From: a virus
Reading direction: 5' to 3' (one strand)
DNA: 24,113 nucleotides
Virus record (IMG/VR): IMGVR_UViG_3300032331_002042
Location: 1-24,113 of that record
The translations under genes and the position numbers were made by a program. The first letter of the stretch is position 1; each line of letters starts with the position of its first letter. Shown here one piece after another: positions 7,304-15,014 of the stretch. The notes below the pieces were generated by a model that saw nothing but the letters and a program-made list of their open reading frames with translations, ran no database searches and was not told the origin of the DNA.

Positions 7304-8293
7304 ATGCTTGACATCCTTGCTTATCTACCTGCAAAAAAGAAACAGACACCTAGTGGTTGGTTGAGTTTCAATGCAGTGTGTTGTCAGCACAACGGATCAA
7401 CACAGGACCGGCGAGGACGTGGCGGACTCAAAGCCAGTGATCAGGGCTGGAGTTATCACTGTTTCAATTGCTCATACACAGCCAGTTTTATATTAGGACG
7501 CAATGTAAGTTATAAAGCACGAAAGCTCTTGGGTTGGATGGGTGTGCCAGAAGTAGAAATAGAGATGTTGAATCTTGAAAGTCTGCGTCACAAAAACATA
7601 CATGGTATACTCAGCGAACGGCAGCAAGTTTGGAATGCCATTAGCGATATCAAATTTGAAGAGTTTGATGAGTTGCCACCGTTTGCAGAATTGGTCACAC
7701 CTGAACTACAATCTCAATGGGACTACTTGCGTTCAAGAAAGGTACCCGCGGACTTTCCTGTGCTCACAGCCGCACAAAATGATGGTGTCCACTGGACTCG
7801 TCCACAGGTCATCATACCATTTACCTACAACAACGTCATGGTGGGTTGGACTGCCAGAATGTTGGATGGAAAACAGCCCAAGTTCATCAGCCATACACAA
7901 CCTGGTTATGTGTTTGGCACTGACCTACAGCATGGCGATTGGCAACATGTGATTGTGACAGAAGGCATATTTGATGCACTCAGCATTGGCGGACTTGCTG
8001 TGATGCACAACACCATAAGTGATCTACAAGCAAGACTGATACGCAGCCTGGGACGAGATATAATTGTAGTACCAGATCAAGATCAGGCAGGTGTTGCCTT
8101 GATTGACCGTGCTGTGGAACTGGGCTGGGCAGTGAGCATACCTGACTGGCCCGAGGGATGTAAAGACGTCAATGATGCAGTAATACAATTAGGCCAACTT
8201 GGAGCCTTGCTAACTATAATGCAATCACGAGAGACCAGTAAAATCAAAATTGAGTTAAGGAAAAAAGCACTTGTTAAAAGAATACGGACTTGA
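7304..8293 (+). CDS. 61: DnaG-type DNA primase (gp61-like)
   Basis: Makes RNA primers for lagging-strand synthesis together with the adjacent gp41-type helicase. An N-terminal zinc-ribbon has C26-x2-H29 and C53-x2-C56 (HCFNC). The TOPRIM domain follows: the glutamate motif VIVTEGIFDAL with E220, then IIVVPDQDQAG with D258 and D260, which bind the catalytic metal. KDVNDAV (287-293) is the usual last TOPRIM-region motif. The length (329 aa) fits T4 gp61 (342 aa). The ATG at 7304 lies right after a sigma70-type -10 box, suggesting leaderless translation. The 3' end overlaps the helicase start by 23 bp, as expected for partners of one primosome. Confidence 0.9.
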   Translation: MLDILAYLPAKKKQTPSGWLSFNAVCCQHNGSTQDRRGRGGLKASDQGWSYHCFNCSYTASFILGRNVSYKARKLLGWMGVPEVEIEMLNLESLRHKNIHGILSERQQVWNAISDIKFEEFDELPPFAELVTPELQSQWDYLRSRKVPADFPVLTAAQNDGVHWTRPQVIIPFTYNNVMVGWTARMLDGKQPKFISHTQPGYVFGTDLQHGDWQHVIVTEGIFDALSIGGLAVMHNTISDLQARLIRSLGRDIIVVPDQDQAGVALIDRAVELGWAVSIPDWPEGCKDVNDAVIQLGQLGALLTIMQSRETSKIKIELRKKALVKRIRT

Positions 8294-9689
8294 CGTTCAA
8301 AGATTATTTTTAGAAATGATGTTGGAAGATGCACAGAGCTATGTGCGTGTGCAGAACATCTACAACCCGCAGAACTTTGACAAAAGTTTACGAGCCGCGG
8401 CCGAGTTCATCAAAGAACACTCAGACAAGCACAAGACTCTGCCAGACCGCATGCAGATCAGTGCAACCACAGGCATCAAACTACAAGCAGTGCCTGATCT
8501 AAACGAAGGTCACTTTGACTGGTTCATGGGCGAGTTTGAACAGTTTACCAAGCGCCAAGAACTGGAACGTGCTATTTTAAAAGCCGCAGACATGCTGGAA
8601 AAGGGCGACTTTGAACCTGTGGAGAAACTGATCAAAGATGCTGTACAGATCAGTTTGACCAAGGACATGGGCACAGACTACTTTAGTGATCCTAAGGCAC
8701 GTATTGAAAAGTATTTCAACTCAGGCGGACAAGTGTCGACAGGCTGGCCACAACTGGATCGACTGCTGTATGGTGGCTTCAGTAGAGGTGAACTCAACAT
8801 CTTTGCCGGCGGATCCGGATCGGGCAAAAGTCTTGTGATGATGAACATTGCGCTGAATTGGTTGCAACAAGGACTCAGTGGCGTGTACATCACACTGGAA
8901 CTGAGTGAAGAACTCACAAGTTTGCGAACTGATGCTATGTTGACCAACATGAGCACCAAGGACATTCGCAAGGATATTGACACCACAGAACTCAAGGTCA
9001 AACTGGTGGCCAAAAAGTCGGGCAACTATCAAGTCAAAGGCCTGCCAGCACAAAGCAACATCAACGACATACGTGCGTACCTGAAAGAGTATCAAATTCA
9101 AACAGGTAAACGAGTAGACTTTGTGATGATTGACTATTTGGACTTGCTGATGCCTGTCTCTGCAAAAGTTTCGCCCAATGACTTGTTTGTGAAAGACAAA
9201 TACGTGTCGGAAGAACTGCGTAACTTGGCCAAAGAACTTGGGTTCCTAATGGTCACAGCGAGTCAGTTGAATCGATCGGCTGTGGAAGAAATTGAATTTG
9301 ATCACAGCCATATTTCAGGTGGTATATCTAAAATCAACACAGCAGACAATGTGTTTGGTATCTTTACTTCACGTGCCATGAAAGAGCGTGGCAAATATCA
9401 GATACAATGTATGAAGTCTCGAAGCTCGACCGGCGTTGGTCAAAAGATTGATTTGGAGTACAACATTGAAACAATGCGCATTACTGATGAAGGCGGAGAA
9501 GATGGAGACACTTATTCGAAGAAACCATCTGTATCCATCATGGACTCAATCAAGGCCCGCAGTCAAGTTAGCCCGGCTAGTGATGACGCAAACAGCCCTC
9601 CGTGGGACAGTGCGGAGCCTGTCAAAGTCACAGCAGACGTTCAAAGTGCCAAACTAAAACAACTGCTGGGCAAGATCAAAACTGGTTAA
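8271..9689 (+). CDS. 41: Replicative DNA helicase (gp41/DnaB family)
   Basis: A hexameric 5'-3' helicase that opens the fork and binds the primase. The 472-residue product has a helical N-terminal domain (about 1-130) and a RecA-type core: Walker A GGSGSGKS (180-187), an E-containing ITLELS segment (207-212), Walker B VDFVMIDYLDLL with D288, and the SQLNR motif (331-335). The last 60 residues are a low-complexity acidic/serine-rich tail ending in KLKQLLGKIKTG. Length matches T4 gp41 (475 aa). It starts with TTG at 8271, preceded by TAAGGA at 8255-8260, inside the primase gene. The stop codon is shared palindromically with the convergent tail-fibre gene. Confidence 0.9.
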   Translation: MLKEYGLDVQRLFLEMMLEDAQSYVRVQNIYNPQNFDKSLRAAAEFIKEHSDKHKTLPDRMQISATTGIKLQAVPDLNEGHFDWFMGEFEQFTKRQELERAILKAADMLEKGDFEPVEKLIKDAVQISLTKDMGTDYFSDPKARIEKYFNSGGQVSTGWPQLDRLLYGGFSRGELNIFAGGSGSGKSLVMMNIALNWLQQGLSGVYITLELSEELTSLRTDAMLTNMSTKDIRKDIDTTELKVKLVAKKSGNYQVKGLPAQSNINDIRAYLKEYQIQTGKRVDFVMIDYLDLLMPVSAKVSPNDLFVKDKYVSEELRNLAKELGFLMVTASQLNRSAVEEIEFDHSHISGGISKINTADNVFGIFTSRAMKERGKYQIQCMKSRSSTGVGQKIDLEYNIETMRITDEGGEDGDTYSKKPSVSIMDSIKARSQVSPASDDANSPPWDSAEPVKVTADVQSAKLKQLLGKIKTG

Positions 9690-10987
9690 GTCGCTGTGGT
9701 CACAGCAGTCCAAGTGGTTGAACCATTGGTGTTGACATACATTCTAGTACTGGTTGAGCTACCGTCTGTACGCAAATACAATGAGCCTTGAGCCGCACTC
9801 AATGTTGGTGCACCAGATCCAAAGAATACCCCAAGATTGGCAGTGCTTGAGAATTTGTAACCTGCTCCGGCTGTGCCACCTGCGGGAACAGCAGTGCCTG
9901 ACAGTATAGTAGCTGCACCCACAGCAGACACCACAGCCCCAGACAATACGTTGCCTCCGGTGATGTTTGCGCTTGCGCTGACTGAAGCTGCTGAAATCGC
10001 AGCGCCGGTGATCAAGTTGCCACCAGTGACATTGCCAGTTACGCTGACTGTGGTGCCTGTGTGCAATGTAGCATTGACGTTGGCGCCACCCAGGATGTTG
10101 CCACCTGAAATATTGCCAGTGCCGCTGATGACACCTGAGCCAAACAGCACGTTGCCACCTGTGATATTGCCTGACACCAAAACTGTGGTACCTGTGTGTA
10201 TTGTAGAATTGACGTTGGCAGTGATTACATTTCCACCAGTGATGTTGCCTGTTGCCGAAATCAAGCCTGCAGTTTTAACATTGCCACCTACCACGTTGCC
10301 TGTGGCAGTCACACTGTTCACAGTGATATCAGTCAATGTAACATTGCCAAAAATGTCTCCGCTCACAGTCAAATTTCCGTTCATGGTCACATCGTTTGTG
10401 AAGTAACTCAGTGGACGGTTGTAGTCAAACAAGGTGATTGTGGTGCCTTGATCGTAAGTGAGGAAACCAAATTCGTATGTGCCAGCGGCTGCAAATGTGA
10501 TCACGTTTGTACTATAACCTTGCACACCGGTTGTGCCCAGGCTGACGTTTGCGGGCAAAGTCAATGTGCGATTGGCAGTATCCACTGTGATTATCAGACG
10601 TATGATGCCCACGCTACCAGCAGCGGGCCATGTGGCGGTGGTAAAGCTCACTGTGATGTTGCCGCCCATCACAATGGTTTGAACAGGTCCTGCACTGCAA
10701 TCCACAGTGATAGCACCTGAAGTATTGGCAATCTGGACCAGGGTGCCAGAGAACCCTTGGATTCGAGCATTGTAGATCAGGTTATTGCCCATGTTGTTGT
10801 CCAGGGTAGTGCCAGTTAATGCAGCCTTGAAGACTCCTTTTGATTGCAGTTCGTCTAGTTCAGTTTCTGCATATTGAAAATTTGTTTTGATTGCTGTAAA
10901 ATTGTCACGCATGCCCTGTGTGTTGTTGGGCACGCCAGCAATGGGGTAATTGCCATCTATGGTAGCGGGGTTGATCTGACTGGTCAT
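9686..10987 (-). CDS. Repeat-rich tail fibre protein
   Basis: A 433-residue late protein on the minus strand. The N terminus (INPATIDGNYPIAGVPNNTQ, then MRDNFTAIKTNF and a short heptad-like helix) is a virion-attachment type that I recall from T4-like phages of marine and freshwater bacteria. Residues about 229-349 carry six copies of a GN(I/V)(T/S/V)GGN motif, consistent with a beta-structured trimeric shaft. The C-terminal tip (SLYLRTDGS and STTWTAV) is a common fibre-end signature. An AAGGAA Shine-Dalgarno (complement of 10993-10998) and a late-type promoter box precede the ATG. The gene is isolated on its strand and is likely to vary with host range. Confidence 0.75.
   Translation of the reverse strand: MTSQINPATIDGNYPIAGVPNNTQGMRDNFTAIKTNFQYAETELDELQSKGVFKAALTGTTLDNNMGNNLIYNARIQGFSGTLVQIANTSGAITVDCSAGPVQTIVMGGNITVSFTTATWPAAGSVGIIRLIITVDTANRTLTLPANVSLGTTGVQGYSTNVITFAAAGTYEFGFLTYDQGTTITLFDYNRPLSYFTNDVTMNGNLTVSGDIFGNVTLTDITVNSVTATGNVVGGNVKTAGLISATGNITGGNVITANVNSTIHTGTTVLVSGNITGGNVLFGSGVISGTGNISGGNILGGANVNATLHTGTTVSVTGNVTGGNLITGAAISAASVSASANITGGNVLSGAVVSAVGAATILSGTAVPAGGTAGAGYKFSSTANLGVFFGSGAPTLSAAQGSLYLRTDGSSTSTRMYVNTNGSTTWTAVTTAT
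9941..10303 (-). repeat. Six degenerate GN-x-x-GGN coding repeats in the tail fibre
   Basis: The motif recurs at residues 230, 247, 273, 291, 318 and 340, at spacings of 17 to 27 residues. Two copies share a longer HTGTTV unit just upstream. DNA identity between copies is high enough (CCACC and GTTGCC words recur on the + strand) to allow slippage or recombination between units. Confidence 0.7.
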
Positions 10988-11006
10988 ACTGTTTCCTTGT
11001 ATTAGA

Positions 11007-11014
11007 TATTTATT
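11007..11014 (-). promoter_or_regulatory. Late promoter box of the tail fibre gene
   Basis: On the minus strand this reads AATAAATA, one mismatch from TATAAATA, 19 bases upstream of the ATG complement at 10985-10987. It is back-to-back with a + strand late box 14 bp away. Confidence 0.45.
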
Positions 11015-11028
11015 GCAACAGCGTTTCC

Positions 11029-11036
11029 GCTAAATA
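11029..11036 (+). promoter_or_regulatory. Late promoter box of the 11057 gene
   Basis: GCTAAATA, the same eight bases found before the genes at 15727 and 20244, 20 bp before the ATG at 11057. Confidence 0.45.
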
Positions 11037-11056
11037 ATCCAAAGGCCCGTGAACAA

Positions 11057-11305
11057 ATGCAAAAGAAAACACGCAGCATCTTAGAAGAGCTAGACAGTTT
11101 GTACATAGAACGTGATCGTAGAGCGATCATTGAAACTCGTGCCAGCAACATCATAGAGTCTGCCATTAGATTGCTGGAACAAATAGAAGCTGAATACCCA
11201 GCTGACCAAGCAGAAAACTTGCAACGCAAATTGCTCAATGCTATTAGACATAGAGACACCGGCAAATTTGAACGCTCAGTTAGGAGAACCAATGCAGATC
11301 TTTGA
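11057..11305 (+). CDS. Small helical hypothetical protein, 82 aa
   Basis: A highly charged, almost wholly helical protein (MQKKTRSILEELDSLYIERD and onward) with heptad-like spacing, likely a coiled coil or helical bundle. It is preceded by a late-type box; an AAAGG at 11041-11045 is a distant Shine-Dalgarno candidate. It overlaps the next gene's start by 14 bp. It could be a chaperone or a small structural protein; no family is recognised. Confidence 0.7.
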   Translation: MQKKTRSILEELDSLYIERDRRAIIETRASNIIESAIRLLEQIEAEYPADQAENLQRKLLNAIRHRDTGKFERSVRRTNADL

Positions 11306-12083
11306 AATTACCAACAAAAAACTAGATGAAGTCAACTGGGGTGCATTTGCCAAAGGAGTTGGTAGCCAACTGGCTCGGAATGTCAAATCAGACTTGGGCA
11401 TTCAATCAGCAGATAACAAGGTCAGTGGTGTGGCAGCTCAAAACTCAGCCACAGCAGCCACTGCCAACGTGGTTAAACAACAGTCACAAGCACAGCAACA
11501 ATTATGGAGTAAGACCCTACAAACCATGACTGCGGCTGCTTCCCAAGCAGGTACTGCACAGATTGACCCACAGGCTTTGGCCACCAATTTCAACAAACAA
11601 CTTCAAGGCATGATAAAACCACACGGACTCACAGCCAGTATAAAACCCATGAATGGCGTACCTGTACCGCAAGTTGATGATTTCACAGATCAAATTGATC
11701 CTGAAATGTTGGATGCACACACCAAGGCACAAGTGGCTCAAACAGTGCAACAAATCAATCAGTCAATTGCTAGTATTCTTGCCGCGCCTCCCAATGCCAA
11801 AGCTGCTGACTTGGCCAATAACTGGATGGGACTGGCGCAAGGTGTTGCTGATGCAGCCTCAATGACCACGTTTCATGCCAACCCTGCTGCCAGAACGTCT
11901 GCTGGTAACAACAGATCAATTGCTCCAGCAGACCAAGCAGTGGTCGATGCTCTGGGAGTTGATGATGCTGGCATGCAAAATTTTGCTCGCATGGCTCAGG
12001 CCAGCGGCAAACCAATAAAACCAACTGGAAACCCCACAGTAGACGGATTCCTACGTGCTGCAGGAGTCAGGTTCTCAGCATGA
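11292..12083 (+). CDS. Ala/Gln-rich hypothetical protein, 263 aa
   Basis: Start chosen at the ATG at 11292 because TAGGAG lies just upstream at 11281-11286; the frame is open further left only through the previous gene. The protein starts MQIFEITNKKLDEVNWG and is very rich in Ala, Gln, Asn and Thr through the middle (for example TAATANVVKQQSQAQQQLW), as in virion-associated or injected phage proteins. It has no transmembrane segment or catalytic motif. The stop overlaps the next start (ATGA), so it is translationally coupled to the nucleotidyltransferase-like protein. Role unknown. Confidence 0.65.
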   Translation: MQIFEITNKKLDEVNWGAFAKGVGSQLARNVKSDLGIQSADNKVSGVAAQNSATAATANVVKQQSQAQQQLWSKTLQTMTAAASQAGTAQIDPQALATNFNKQLQGMIKPHGLTASIKPMNGVPVPQVDDFTDQIDPEMLDAHTKAQVAQTVQQINQSIASILAAPPNAKAADLANNWMGLAQGVADAASMTTFHANPAARTSAGNNRSIAPADQAVVDALGVDDAGMQNFARMAQASGKPIKPTGNPTVDGFLRAAGVRFSA

Positions 12084-14035
12084 AAAGTCTACGCACTCTC
12101 TTGGAAGGTGGCAATGTATTCAAAGATGCTGAAGGTCAGCCACTCACAGGTCGTATCAATCAAAGCGATGTGCCTGCCACAGTGGCCTGGATTGAACAAC
12201 TCACAGGCTTGGAATTTCCGCGTGATCGTTGGTTAGGATCAACCGGCCGAGCACCCACGTCAGGTGACATGGATCTGGCTGTAGACACTGGTGAAATGAC
12301 CAAGGACCAATTGGCAGCCCGACTCATGCAGTGGATTACCAGTCACAAATTGCCACCTGCAGAATGGATCAAAAAGGGTGGCGAAGTACACTTGCGCACA
12401 CCCATACAAGGGCGTCCTGAACTGGGCTATGTGCAAACAGACTTCATGTTCTTTCCCAACTTGGACTGGGGCACATTCTTTTATTCAGGTGGTGAAGACT
12501 CTGCCTACAAAGGCATGAACCGTAATGTGCTGATGTCAAGCATTGCCAAACAACTGGGACTCAAGGTGGGTGCCAATGGCATGTTCAGTCGTGCTACCAA
12601 TCAACTGGTCAATGGCGGCATGGATCCTGACTATGTGGCACAGGCATTGCTGGGTCGTGGGCGTACAAGAAAAGATCTCAAAAATGTAGAAAGCATTTTT
12701 GCTGCCTTGGCCAAAGACAAGGACAAAGAAGCCAAGGTCAAAGACTTTCGTGAATATTTGACCAAAGAAGGCCTGCAACAACCTGATGCAGTAAAAGAAG
12801 ATACAGACACTTACTTCCTGGCCCGCCTGCGTGATAGAATTGTAAACCAAGGCATGCAACCCTTGGTAGAAGCAGAGCCAAACAATCCCTACCGCGTTTA
12901 TGATTCTGAAGATTATAGACACATAGTTTATGAAACTGAAGAACCTGGTGTTGGCGGCAAGGCCAAAGGCATTGAGCACTTGGAAGATTATGTGTTTCGT
13001 AACGGATTGCCGGGTGTTACCAAAGCATTAGAAATTGTTCAAGCGGCAGCAGAGTCTCCGGCCAAGACCACCACTGTAAAGTGGGATGGAAAACCTGCTG
13101 TGATATTTGGCCGCAAGCCTGATACTGGAGAGTTTGTGCTCACAGATGGCTCAGGATTTGAAGCCAAAGGCTATGACGGCCTGGCCACCAGTCCCCGCAT
13201 GATGGCTGACATACAGCGCAACCGTTCAGGTGCTAGAGATGAACTGATTCAACTGTATGCCACATTGTGGCCCATGTTGGAAGCAGCCACTCCCAGCAAC
13301 TTCCGTGGCTATGTCAAAGGTGACTTGTTGTACATGACCACTCCACCGCTGGAAGCTGGCAACTATGTGTTCAAACCCAACACGGTGCAGTATCGTATTC
13401 CTGCAAAAACTTCCCTAGGCCGGCGCATTGGCGACAGCACCACAGGTATTGCCATGCACTCCATGTACGCAGATGCAGGTGATGCCCGTCAGCCACTCAG
13501 CGGTGTGCGTTTCAATGATGTGCCTGGCCTGTTGCTGATTGAACCCATTGGTGGCAAAGAAATTGTGCCCGATGCTGGCCTGATCAAGCAAATCAAATCT
13601 GTGGCCAACAGTGGGGATGGCCGTGCCATTGCCACTTTGTTTAATCCTGCAGAATTACGAGCACAGCAGATCACAGACTTGGCAAAATTGTGCGTGGACT
13701 ATATCAACTACAGAATCAAACAGCCCAGTGGCAGCTTTGACAACCTGTTGCCAGGGTTTGGTGACTGGCTACAGACCAAGGTCACACCCAAGAAATTCAA
13801 CAACATTGTGGAATATCTAAACAGTCCGGCCAGCAACTCAGGTGCACTATCGGCAGCATTTACTTTGTTCTTGCTATTGCATGACTTGAAACTGGACATA
13901 CTGCGCCAGCTGGATTTGAAGGATCCTGGGCACGAGGGCTGGGTAATGGCCACTCCTGCAGGCTATGCCAAAGCAGTAAATAGATTTGACTTTACAGCAA
14001 GAAATGCGGCACAAAATAATCCGCAACAGGCATGA
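12080..14035 (+). CDS. Pol-beta-type nucleotidyltransferase fused to a KxDG (ligase-like) domain
   Basis: A 651-residue protein with two separable parts. Residues about 45-130 have the nucleotidyltransferase signature: LGSTGRAPTSGDMDLAVD gives G53-S54, then D63-x-D65, with a third acidic residue D121 in YVQTDFMFF. Residues about 290-500 resemble a domain seen in many T4-like phages (I recall it as DUF6267): KGIEHLEDYVFRNGL, then VKWDGKPAVIFG with K334-x-D336-G337. That is the motif I pattern of covalent nucleotidyltransferases (DNA/RNA ligases, capping enzymes). FRGYVKGDLLYM (408-419) may be motif III, and LLIEPIGGKEIV (485-496) may be motif IV. If both domains are active it could adenylylate or join nucleic acid ends. 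It is coupled to the preceding gene by ATGA. Polβ-type reading 0.6, ligase-like reading 0.45. Confidence 0.6.
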   Translation: MKSLRTLLEGGNVFKDAEGQPLTGRINQSDVPATVAWIEQLTGLEFPRDRWLGSTGRAPTSGDMDLAVDTGEMTKDQLAARLMQWITSHKLPPAEWIKKGGEVHLRTPIQGRPELGYVQTDFMFFPNLDWGTFFYSGGEDSAYKGMNRNVLMSSIAKQLGLKVGANGMFSRATNQLVNGGMDPDYVAQALLGRGRTRKDLKNVESIFAALAKDKDKEAKVKDFREYLTKEGLQQPDAVKEDTDTYFLARLRDRIVNQGMQPLVEAEPNNPYRVYDSEDYRHIVYETEEPGVGGKAKGIEHLEDYVFRNGLPGVTKALEIVQAAAESPAKTTTVKWDGKPAVIFGRKPDTGEFVLTDGSGFEAKGYDGLATSPRMMADIQRNRSGARDELIQLYATLWPMLEAATPSNFRGYVKGDLLYMTTPPLEAGNYVFKPNTVQYRIPAKTSLGRRIGDSTTGIAMHSMYADAGDARQPLSGVRFNDVPGLLLIEPIGGKEIVPDAGLIKQIKSVANSGDGRAIATLFNPAELRAQQITDLAKLCVDYINYRIKQPSGSFDNLLPGFGDWLQTKVTPKKFNNIVEYLNSPASNSGALSAAFTLFLLLHDLKLDILRQLDLKDPGHEGWVMATPAGYAKAVNRFDFTARNAAQNNPQQA

Positions 14036-14048
14036 TTTTTACCGATTG

Positions 14049-14056
14049 TATAAATA
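14049..14056 (+). promoter_or_regulatory. Perfect T4-type late promoter
   Basis: TATAAATA, an exact match to the T4 late consensus read by gp55-type sigma factors, 43 bp before the ATG at 14100. It lies in the 64-bp gap after the previous stop. It is the best late box in the window. Confidence 0.7.
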
Positions 14057-14099
14057 AAAGCAGGTCCATAGTGACCACTTAACCTAAAGGAAATTTATC

Positions 14100-14507
14100 A
14101 TGGCAATTTTTACAAAAGTAAATGGAACTACACAACCAGTATTTGCACTGGACGTTGCTAACGGCAGTATCTCTGGAACAGCCAACGTTGCAGCCCAAGG
14201 CCCAGTACAAGTTGCTGGTCCAAAACTGGACTTCTTCACACTCACAGCCAACGCTGCCCTTACCAATGCTGGTAACGTCAACGGCTACTTGAACAATGTG
14301 TTGCAAGCAATCCAACAAACTGGTACTATCGCAATCTATCAAGCCGGCGCAACTGCTGGTACAATCAGTTTGGCTATCTACCCAACTGGTGCTTACACTA
14401 CTGCTACTTTGGTTACTGCTGCTCAAACAGCCAACGCCACAGGCGGCTTGAACATTGGTATCCCAACTGGCAACGTCAGCGCAACAGCCAGTTTCACTAA
14501 CCTGTAA
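14100..14507 (+). CDS. Small, probably abundant virion protein, 135 aa
   Basis: The gene is framed by a perfect late promoter, the best ribosome-binding site in the window (AAAGGA at 14086-14091, 8-base spacer) and a strong terminator, which together signal high, independent late expression. The protein (MAIFTKVNGTTQPVFALD) is rich in Ala, Thr, Gly and Asn, with alternating beta-type strands and a short helix near LNNVLQAIQQTG. It lacks Cys and has no enzyme motif. Its codons favour a few forms (GCT, ACT, AAC), also fitting high expression. A head decoration or tail-surface protein is the most likely role; this is inference. Confidence 0.7.
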   Translation: MAIFTKVNGTTQPVFALDVANGSISGTANVAAQGPVQVAGPKLDFFTLTANAALTNAGNVNGYLNNVLQAIQQTGTIAIYQAGATAGTISLAIYPTGAYTTATLVTAAQTANATGGLNIGIPTGNVSATASFTNL

Positions 14508-14525
14508 TCAGTTTAGTTCCAACAC

Positions 14526-14552
14526 AACCCCGGACGTAAAAAATCCGGGGTT
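14526..14552 (+). terminator. Rho-independent terminator
   Basis: A 9-bp perfect stem (AACCCCGGA with TCCGGGGTT) around a 9-base loop, followed by a T-rich tail (TTTCCTTTT, overlapping the end of the stem). It stands 18 bp after the stop of the abundant virion gene and is the only classical terminator I see in the window. Confidence 0.85.
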
Positions 14553-14562
14553 TCCTTTTGGC

Positions 14563-14570
14563 ATTAAATA
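14563..14570 (+). promoter_or_regulatory. Late-type promoter box after the terminator
   Basis: ATTAAATA, two mismatches from TATAAATA, placed between the terminator and the next gene, where a promoter is needed. It lies only 8 bp before the ATG at 14579, so the leader would be very short or absent. Confidence 0.35.
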
Positions 14571-14578
14571 TGCACATA

Positions 14579-15013
14579 ATGAGAGTCTTGTGCCATACCC
14601 TTTTTGACTGTACTTTTACTGGTGTCACAGGACATTTTAGAGAAAGCCAGTTGCCACTGACTACCAAGACAGGACTAGTATTGCAAACACAAGCTGATTG
14701 GAATCGTGCTAGAAATCAACATCGCAACTGGGAGAGTCTAGTGCAAGTGATAAGTTTACGTACCCAACCCATGAACATGACACGTCCAGTCAAACGTGCC
14801 ACTAAGTGGTATTTTGAATTTGATGTTGAATCTGAAGGTGTGCTAGGCAGTGGGTTTGACAGTGGCGACTTGGATGGACTTATAGGTGACTGTGAAGGTG
14901 TGCCCATGGTAACTGGGCTGGATGAGTCTGAAGCGATAACAGCAACCTTGCATGCACAGGGTGCCAATCAGAATATTTGGTTTACCTCCATAAATACATC
15001 AACGGAGACCTAA
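14579..15013 (+). CDS. Hypothetical protein, 144 aa
   Basis: I place the start at the ATG at 14579 (MRVLCHTLFDCTFTGVTGHF); in-frame ATG 14570 and TTG 14558 are alternatives, but 14558 lies in the terminator tail. The protein has NRARNQHRNWESLVQVISLRTQP and an acidic, Gly-rich C-terminal part (ESEGVLGSGFDSGDLDGLIG). I have an impression of similar proteins in T4-like cyanophages without known function. No Shine-Dalgarno sequence is obvious. Late expression is implied by its neighbours. Confidence 0.65.
   Translation: MRVLCHTLFDCTFTGVTGHFRESQLPLTTKTGLVLQTQADWNRARNQHRNWESLVQVISLRTQPMNMTRPVKRATKWYFEFDVESEGVLGSGFDSGDLDGLIGDCEGVPMVTGLDESEAITATLHAQGANQNIWFTSINTSTET
14989..14996 (+). promoter_or_regulatory. 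Late promoter box of the 15015 gene
   Basis: CATAAATA, one mismatch from the T4 late consensus and identical to the box at 6163, 18 bp before the ATG at 15015. It lies inside the end of the previous gene. Confidence 0.5.
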
Positions 15014-15014
15014 C

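Noticed and set aside
9941-10303. Regular repeats that could suggest a CRISPR array
   Set aside because: Repeats are degenerate, in frame and code a GN-x-x-GGN fibre motif; spacing is irregular and there are no unique spacers or palindromic repeats.
9873-10720. Long + strand open frames (177 and 174 codons) within the tail fibre region
   Set aside because: They are antisense to the repeat-rich minus-strand fibre gene; their Pro/Val-rich or Cys/His-rich translations come from the repeated codons, and no start signals are present.
11238-11291. Upstream start for the Ala/Gln-rich protein
   Set aside because: TAGGAG lies just before the ATG at 11292, and the upstream codons fall inside the preceding gene.
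13977-13982. TAAATA inside the end of the 651-residue gene
   Set aside because: It lies in coding sequence over 100 bases before the next start, and a perfect late box at 14049 already serves that gene.
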